DNA from: Chromatiales bacterium
GTDB taxonomy: Bacteria; Pseudomonadota; Gammaproteobacteria; Chromatiales; Chromatiaceae
DNA length: 64,000 nucleotides
Assembly: GCA_024762475.1 (NCBI GenBank)
Contig: JANTHJ010000003.1
Coordinates: 1-64,000, forward strand
Direction: 5' to 3'
In this document: positions 59,054 to 64,000 of the stretch, piece after piece
Layout of the letters: each line of letters opens with the position of its first letter
Numbering within the stretch: position 1 is the stretch's first letter
Made by a program: the position numbers and the translations under genes
Notes under the pieces: generated by a model
Told to the model about the DNA's origin: nothing
What the model saw: only the letters and a program-made list of their open reading frames with translations
Database searches by the model: none

Positions 59054-60813
59054 GGACGCCGGACCAAAACCTGCCAGAGCGGCGCCTCCGCCACCCGGAC
59101 CCGCGCGACACCCTCCAGGCCAGGGCGAAGCGCTTGCGATTGCTGCTCCAGCCCCGCCTCGCCTAGGAACAGATGTTGACCGTCTTCGATCACCGATTCG
59201 CTCGTGAGCCGGCGCACCTGCACGGGCAGTTCCAGGTCTGGAAAGGCGTCGAACACCAGGGTGCCCTGCTGGGTCGGCGCCAACAGGCCGACATCCGATT
59301 CGGGCACTTTCAACACCACCCGATAGCGGTTCAGGGGGGCCAACAAGAACAGCTGCTCGCCCTGCTTCACTGCACCGCCAAGCCGCTGACTGAGATCCCC
59401 CTGCACGATCAATGCATCGAAAGGTGCTTCGAGGCGGGTACGAGACAACCGACTTCTGGTGAGCGCCAGCTCGGCGCGCGCCTCTGCAAGCTCTGCCTGA
59501 CGTTCCTGCAGGTCGCCGCGATCACCCTTGGCGCGCGCCACCTGGATCTGACGCTCCAATTGGGCGACTCGACTCGACCAGCGCAACCGCTCCAGCTCGA
59601 GCTCTGCATCATCGAGGCGTCCCACCTCGCCGCCCTTGAGCACCGCGTCCCCGGCGCGCAACGGCGCCTCTTTCAAATAGCCGTCGAAAGGGGCGACCAG
59701 CGCGGTTTGCCGCGCGCCTTCCAGGCGCGCCTCGGCAACCACCTCCACCGGCGCTGGTACCAGCACCAGCAACGCGATTACACCCAACAGCAGCAAGGCC
59801 AAAAGTTTCCGGCCGAGATAACCCCGACCGAGCAGGCGATGCAGCTGCTCTCCCGCACGCTCACGAACGATCGATGGGAGCGGTCTGGCTACCCGCGCCT
59901 TGTCGCGGAGGATGGAAGCAGCGAGCGTGGCTAGCGCCTGCACGAAGGCAACCCGCTGGGATGCCGGCGCCTGCTCGGGCGGCTGTTCGATACACACCAC
60001 TTCCGTCGTCCGACCACCGACCTGCAGGGGCAAGGTCAGGACCTGTATCCCCCCCACCCGCTCGGCCAGACGGTCCTGCTCATGGTGCAGAGCAGCTGCC
60101 GCTGCTTCGTCCAACGGCGGTGAGCTGAGCACCCTGCCCTGCTCGTGAGCCTCTTGCATGGCCAGGCGAATCTGCTCGGCCTGGGTTTGATGTTGCTTGA
60201 AGTCGGCGCTATTCGAAATGGCCACCAACAAGACCCGGTCACCCGCCACTCGCCCCAGGGTGACTCGATCGGCGTCGAGTACCACCGCCAGTTCGTTGAC
60301 CAACGCCTGAGCCGCGTGCCGGTAGTCTTGCTGCTCGGCCACCACCGCCAGCAGGCGATGCGCGAGCAGGAGGCGATCGCGCCCCTGCTCGGCTGTCTGC
60401 AGGCGTTGACCGAGGCGCCAGGCAACCACCTGACGCACACTCAGATTCAGGCGGGAGAAGGCTGCATCGATATATTCATCGCCAACCTTGTCGAGCTGCC
60501 CGCAGAAGCACCAGGCCTCACTTCCATCCGGCGAAAACGGGAACGCCATCCGACCGGCGTTGTCCGCAAGGGGGCAGTCTTCCTCCACGGCCTGATCGGC
60601 GACCGTCAGCAAAGAGGCCGATGACTCGACGCTGTCGTGGGACAGCGGATAGACGGCCTCGGGCTGCCATTCACCTCTTTCGTCGCGCCTCAGCAGCAAT
60701 GCCAGCTGCACTGCGCCGATGGCCCGAGATTCGCCCTCCAGCCAATCCTGGAGACCGGCCCACTCCTGGGAGGAAGTGGCACTCTCCTCGCGCACTCTGG
60801 CCTCCGCCGTCAT
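59011..60813 (-). CDS. GAF domain + TM + HlyD-like membrane fusion protein
   Basis: GAF-like region (DYRHAAQALVNELAVVLDADRVTLGRV), TM LLALLLLGVIALLVLVPAPVEV, then barrel/lipoyl/coiled coil LVAPFDGYLKEAPLRAGDAVLKGGEVGRLDD. Confidence 0.85.
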   Translation of the reverse strand: MTAEARVREESATSSQEWAGLQDWLEGESRAIGAVQLALLLRRDERGEWQPEAVYPLSHDSVESSASLLTVADQAVEEDCPLADNAGRMAFPFSPDGSEAWCFCGQLDKVGDEYIDAAFSRLNLSVRQVVAWRLGQRLQTAEQGRDRLLLAHRLLAVVAEQQDYRHAAQALVNELAVVLDADRVTLGRVAGDRVLLVAISNSADFKQHQTQAEQIRLAMQEAHEQGRVLSSPPLDEAAAAALHHEQDRLAERVGGIQVLTLPLQVGGRTTEVVCIEQPPEQAPASQRVAFVQALATLAASILRDKARVARPLPSIVRERAGEQLHRLLGRGYLGRKLLALLLLGVIALLVLVPAPVEVVAEARLEGARQTALVAPFDGYLKEAPLRAGDAVLKGGEVGRLDDAELELERLRWSSRVAQLERQIQVARAKGDRGDLQERQAELAEARAELALTRSRLSRTRLEAPFDALIVQGDLSQRLGGAVKQGEQLFLLAPLNRYRVVLKVPESDVGLLAPTQQGTLVFDAFPDLELPVQVRRLTSESVIEDGQHLFLGEAGLEQQSQALRPGLEGVARVRVAEAPLWQVLVRRPWNWVRLWLWRWLP

Positions 60814-60832
60814 CGTCTGGGACGCTCTGCGA

Positions 60833-61156
60833 TCAGTGCTTCTCCGTGGCGATCTCTTCCGGCGCGGTCTCCAGCGACCCGAATCGTCCCTCGTATTCCT
60901 CCACCACGCGGTCGAGTAACTGCGACAAGCGTTTTGCCGCATAGGGATTGAGAATGACCCGATCGCTCAGCCGAATCGTGACCTGCTTCTGACCCGTATG
61001 CCAGGTCTGGTTGGTACCGAACAGCAGGGTCACCTCCTCGCGCGTGCTCGAGACGTTGCACACGTTGGCATAGGAGGTATTCATCTGTCGGTCATCCCAG
61101 ACAATGGCAGGCGCCTTGGGATTGCCCTCTTTCTGCTGTTTTTCCGAATCTGACAT
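60833..61156 (-). CDS. DUF3467-like protein
   Basis: YANVCNVSSTREEVTLLFGTNQTW...VTIRLSDRVILNPYAAKRLSQLLDRVVEEYEGRFG. Confidence 0.85.
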   Translation of the reverse strand: MSDSEKQQKEGNPKAPAIVWDDRQMNTSYANVCNVSSTREEVTLLFGTNQTWHTGQKQVTIRLSDRVILNPYAAKRLSQLLDRVVEEYEGRFGSLETAPEEIATEKH

Positions 61157-61192
61157 GGGGGTTGCGCTCCTTTGAGAAGAGGTCATGTTAGC

Positions 61193-64000
61193 TCAATTCA
61201 GACGATCCCCGCTCCAACGGCGCAGCCGCTGACGCTGCAGGCGCTCCACCGCACGACCGGTACGTTGCCGCCAGTCGCGCTGCTCGCTCGAGCGGGGAGA
61301 AAAAGACCCGACACCGGCGAGTACTGCGAGCGCACCCGCTGCCTCCGGCAAGGCCGCGGCGACGCGGTCGGGCGCGGTTGCTTCTTCGCCAGCATCCGCA
61401 GACCCCTCCGTCCCACCCATCGCATCACAGGAGGGGAGTGCCACCTGGGCGGCCGGCAGCCGGTCAGGGGCTTCGTCCGCTGGCCGGCAGACCGGCTCAC
61501 TCTCATCGACCACCACACCAACATCAGGACCGGCTGCAGCCGGCGGCAGCTCACCCAACCAATCACCCAGATCCCCCGCGCTCAATGACCCAGCCTCGGG
61601 CAACATGCTGGCCTTGCGCGAAGGTCGTTCGTCTTTCGCATCCGCCCGCGAGAGCTCGGCGCGCTGGCGGGCCAGAAAGTCAGCGCCCAGCGGCATCAGG
61701 CCACCAATAGGAGGGAGGGTGGGAGACAGAGGAACGGGGTCATACAAGCCCCCCTGAGTGGCGCCGGTCAGGTCGAGTAGCCCGCTGGCAGTCGATACCA
61801 CAGTATCGACACGTCCGTGGAGCAGGGTGATCCGCGCATACTCGCCCTGCATCACATCTTCGTCGAGGGAGCCGAAAAAGGTATCGTGACCATAGCCACC
61901 CATCATCACGTCGTGCCCCGCCCCGCCACGCAGCGTGTCGTCGCCCCCTCGGAACAGGGGCGTGGCCTCTATCTGCATGCCAGGTCCCTGTACGCGGACT
62001 GCGCCAAAATCGCCGAGCAATGCGTCATCCCCGTCTCCGCCGATCAGCTCATCGCTCCCGTCACCGCCGAACAGCGCATCGTCACCAGCGCCGCCGGACA
62101 GTCGATCATTACCCCCGGCCCGCTCCGTTGCGGTCGATGCCTTGCGAGGCTCGAGCAGACGTCCATCAGTGAAATCCCCCGGACCGGCATTGCCGAAGTG
62201 GGCCTCCACCGGTTCGCTGCCATACTCCAGCAGCCCCGCGTCGCCGAACAGGTGGTCATTGCCGCTGCCGCCACTGATGCGGTCGTTGCCCAGTCCCCCG
62301 AAAACCTGCAAGTCGAGGCTCGAGCTGCTGCCGTCGAGCTGGTCATCGCCTTCACCCAGGTGGGAGACGAAGTAGCCGTCGCTGCCCTGCTGCAGGTCGA
62401 CGCCCACCACATCGTCACCACGCCCGGTATTGACGCTGGTGGTGGTACGCACGCCGTCGGTGCGGTGGGTGGAGACCACTTGCAGCTGGTCTGCGCCCTG
62501 GGAGGTCCAGATCCAGATGCCGTCGGCCAGGTTACCGTCGGTGCCATAGCGGATATCGCCCTGGGAGAGCCCGGTGATGGCCGAATTACTGATCACGCCG
62601 TTGGCATCACCGACACTGGCTGCCTCGTCGCTCACCATCATCTTGTGGCGCCCGGCACCGAAGTCGATATCCAGATTGCCGGCGAAGGCGTCGAGATCGC
62701 CGCGCAGGAAGTCGGTATCCTGCCCGGTGCCCAGGCTGGCCAGGGACGAGGCGTAGAGCCGGTCGTCACCGTCATGCAGGAACAGCCGGGTGTTCGGCAG
62801 TACACCCTGGACATTGAACTGGTCGCGGGCGCTGCCGGTGTGTACGTCCATGCTTTCCAGGCCGCCGAAGGTGATGGCGTTGAGCAAGTGGAGGCCGGTC
62901 AGGGTGGTCTGGGTCAGGAACGCCTCGCTCTCGACGCGGTTGGCGCGATCGTCCACCAGGGCATGATCGGCGCCCGCCTGGCCGTGCAGGAACAGCGGCC
63001 CGGCGATCGGGTCGACCCGCTGGCCGTCGCTGTGCACCAGGAACTGCTCACTGCCCGAGGGGGCGCTGGCCAGTCCGTTGTCCACCAACAGGCGCCACAC
63101 CTCGGGCTGGAAGTCGCCGAGGGTGAACCGGCCGCTCTCGCCGCTGCGCTCGAAGAAGGGCCTGGGCTCTGCCTGGTCCGGGTTGATGCCCAGGTTGTAA
63201 CGGTCGTTGAGCATCGCCACCAGGGCCTCGAGATCCGCCGGGTCGGCCGGGTCGAAGTCGTGATCCAGGCCCAGTACCTGGCGCACGTCCGCCGGGTAGT
63301 CGGCGTAGTGTTCGCTGCCATCCAGGGTGTTGTACTCATCCTTCAACATGCCCCAAATCAGGTCGTTGCGACCGCTCAGGTAGCTGTCCAGTTCATCGTC
63401 GGAGATGCCAACAGGAATGCGGTCGGCCGCATCGGCCAGGCCGTTGAAGCGATCCACCAGGGCGCGCTTGTCGGCCGCCGACTGTTGGTCAAAGTCATGT
63501 CCCAGATCGAGCCACTGGCCCACCAGGGCCGGCTCCGAGGACCAGGCACCGCTGTCGCCCAGCCGGTTCACGTTGAACCGCACCTGGGACATGATATGGG
63601 CGTTGTAATCCTCTGCATCCAGTGCCGGTCGGCTCTGCAGGCTGGCGATATCCAGGTCCAGCCCCTGCTCACGGTTGAGCCCGTCCATCAGCGCCGCGAC
63701 GTCATCCAGATTGTCCGGATCGAAACTGCGCGGATCACCAGTGCCATCCTGCAGCCCCAGCAGCTGCCCCAGCTCCGGCAGGTGCCGCTCCAGGGACTCG
63801 TAGTAGCTATCCGCGGTGTCGCCATAGAGGTGCAGCGGGCCGGTGGTGGCCTTGACCCGGAAGATGTCGTCTCCGCCGTTACCAAAGACACGGGTGATCG
63901 CGCGATCGGCCGTCTGCTGTACGGTGAAATCATCCTGGCCCTGGGCAAGCTGCAGCTCGATATCGCTGAAACCACTGTAGAACAACCCGCTGGCCGAACC
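61193..64000 (-). CDS. Giant RTX-like (LEPRxLL-type-like) repetitive protein, C-terminal part; N-terminus lies beyond the window
   Basis: Frame open to base 64000; GGLGNDRISGGSGNDHLFGD, GGNDRLSGGAGDDALFGGDGSDELIGGDGDDALLGDFG, GGDDTLRGGAGHDVMMGGYGHDTFFG repeats. Confidence 0.85.
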   Translation of the reverse strand, partial: GSASGLFYSGFSDIELQLAQGQDDFTVQQTADRAITRVFGNGGDDIFRVKATTGPLHLYGDTADSYYESLERHLPELGQLLGLQDGTGDPRSFDPDNLDDVAALMDGLNREQGLDLDIASLQSRPALDAEDYNAHIMSQVRFNVNRLGDSGAWSSEPALVGQWLDLGHDFDQQSAADKRALVDRFNGLADAADRIPVGISDDELDSYLSGRNDLIWGMLKDEYNTLDGSEHYADYPADVRQVLGLDHDFDPADPADLEALVAMLNDRYNLGINPDQAEPRPFFERSGESGRFTLGDFQPEVWRLLVDNGLASAPSGSEQFLVHSDGQRVDPIAGPLFLHGQAGADHALVDDRANRVESEAFLTQTTLTGLHLLNAITFGGLESMDVHTGSARDQFNVQGVLPNTRLFLHDGDDRLYASSLASLGTGQDTDFLRGDLDAFAGNLDIDFGAGRHKMMVSDEAASVGDANGVISNSAITGLSQGDIRYGTDGNLADGIWIWTSQGADQLQVVSTHRTDGVRTTTSVNTGRGDDVVGVDLQQGSDGYFVSHLGEGDDQLDGSSSSLDLQVFGGLGNDRISGGSGNDHLFGDAGLLEYGSEPVEAHFGNAGPGDFTDGRLLEPRKASTATERAGGNDRLSGGAGDDALFGGDGSDELIGGDGDDALLGDFGAVRVQGPGMQIEATPLFRGGDDTLRGGAGHDVMMGGYGHDTFFGSLDEDVMQGEYARITLLHGRVDTVVSTASGLLDLTGATQGGLYDPVPLSPTLPPIGGLMPLGADFLARQRAELSRADAKDERPSRKASMLPEAGSLSAGDLGDWLGELPPAAAGPDVGVVVDESEPVCRPADEAPDRLPAAQVALPSCDAMGGTEGSADAGEEATAPDRVAAALPEAAGALAVLAGVGSFSPRSSEQRDWRQRTGRAVERLQRQRLRRWSGDRLN

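Noticed and set aside
61193-64000. Firm assignment of the giant protein as LEPRxLL
   Set aside because: The defining N-terminal motif is outside the window; only RTX-like repeats and general resemblance are visible, so it is kept as a tentative label.

Overview
A GC-rich 64 kb gammaproteobacterial-type chromosomal window, densely coded on both strands. Most of it is housekeeping: pilT/pilU; the yggS-proC-yggT-yggU cluster; pyrE; slmA-argB-algC-dut-coaBC with radC; tamA/tamB; rpmB/rpmG; ftsY-ftsE-ftsX-rpoH; coaD-rsmD-M16 peptidases; mutM. No tRNA, rRNA, CRISPR or transposase gene was recognised. Two accessory loci stand out. (1) At 54.1-64.0 kb (minus strand, running off the right edge) is an apparent export locus. 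It encodes a giant RTX/LEPRxLL-like protein, a DUF3467 protein, a GAF-TM-HlyD fusion, a PqqD-M50 metalloprotease-HlyD fusion, a C-terminally truncated SecA paralogue and a periplasmic HlyD-like adaptor. No ABC/RND pump or TolC gene lies in the window. (2) At 25.6-32.2 kb (minus strand) is a tightly coupled operon. It encodes a 1214-aa fusion (membrane/spermidine-synthase-like + FMN-binding flavinylation site + NapH-type 4Fe-4S), a 94-aa membrane protein, the AmmeMemoRadiSam radical SAM enzyme, a 51-aa twin-arginine micro-protein, and a signal-peptide-bearing MEMO-AMMECR1 fusion. Other notable items are a perfect CIRCE operator upstream of rpoH, an unlisted 30-aa membrane micro-ORF with a strong Shine-Dalgarno next to an orphan ccoS, a terminator hairpin inside the ggt signal-peptide coding region, and several families of nested-palindrome intergenic repeats. 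All product calls come from reading motifs and overall sequence resemblance; no database search was run.
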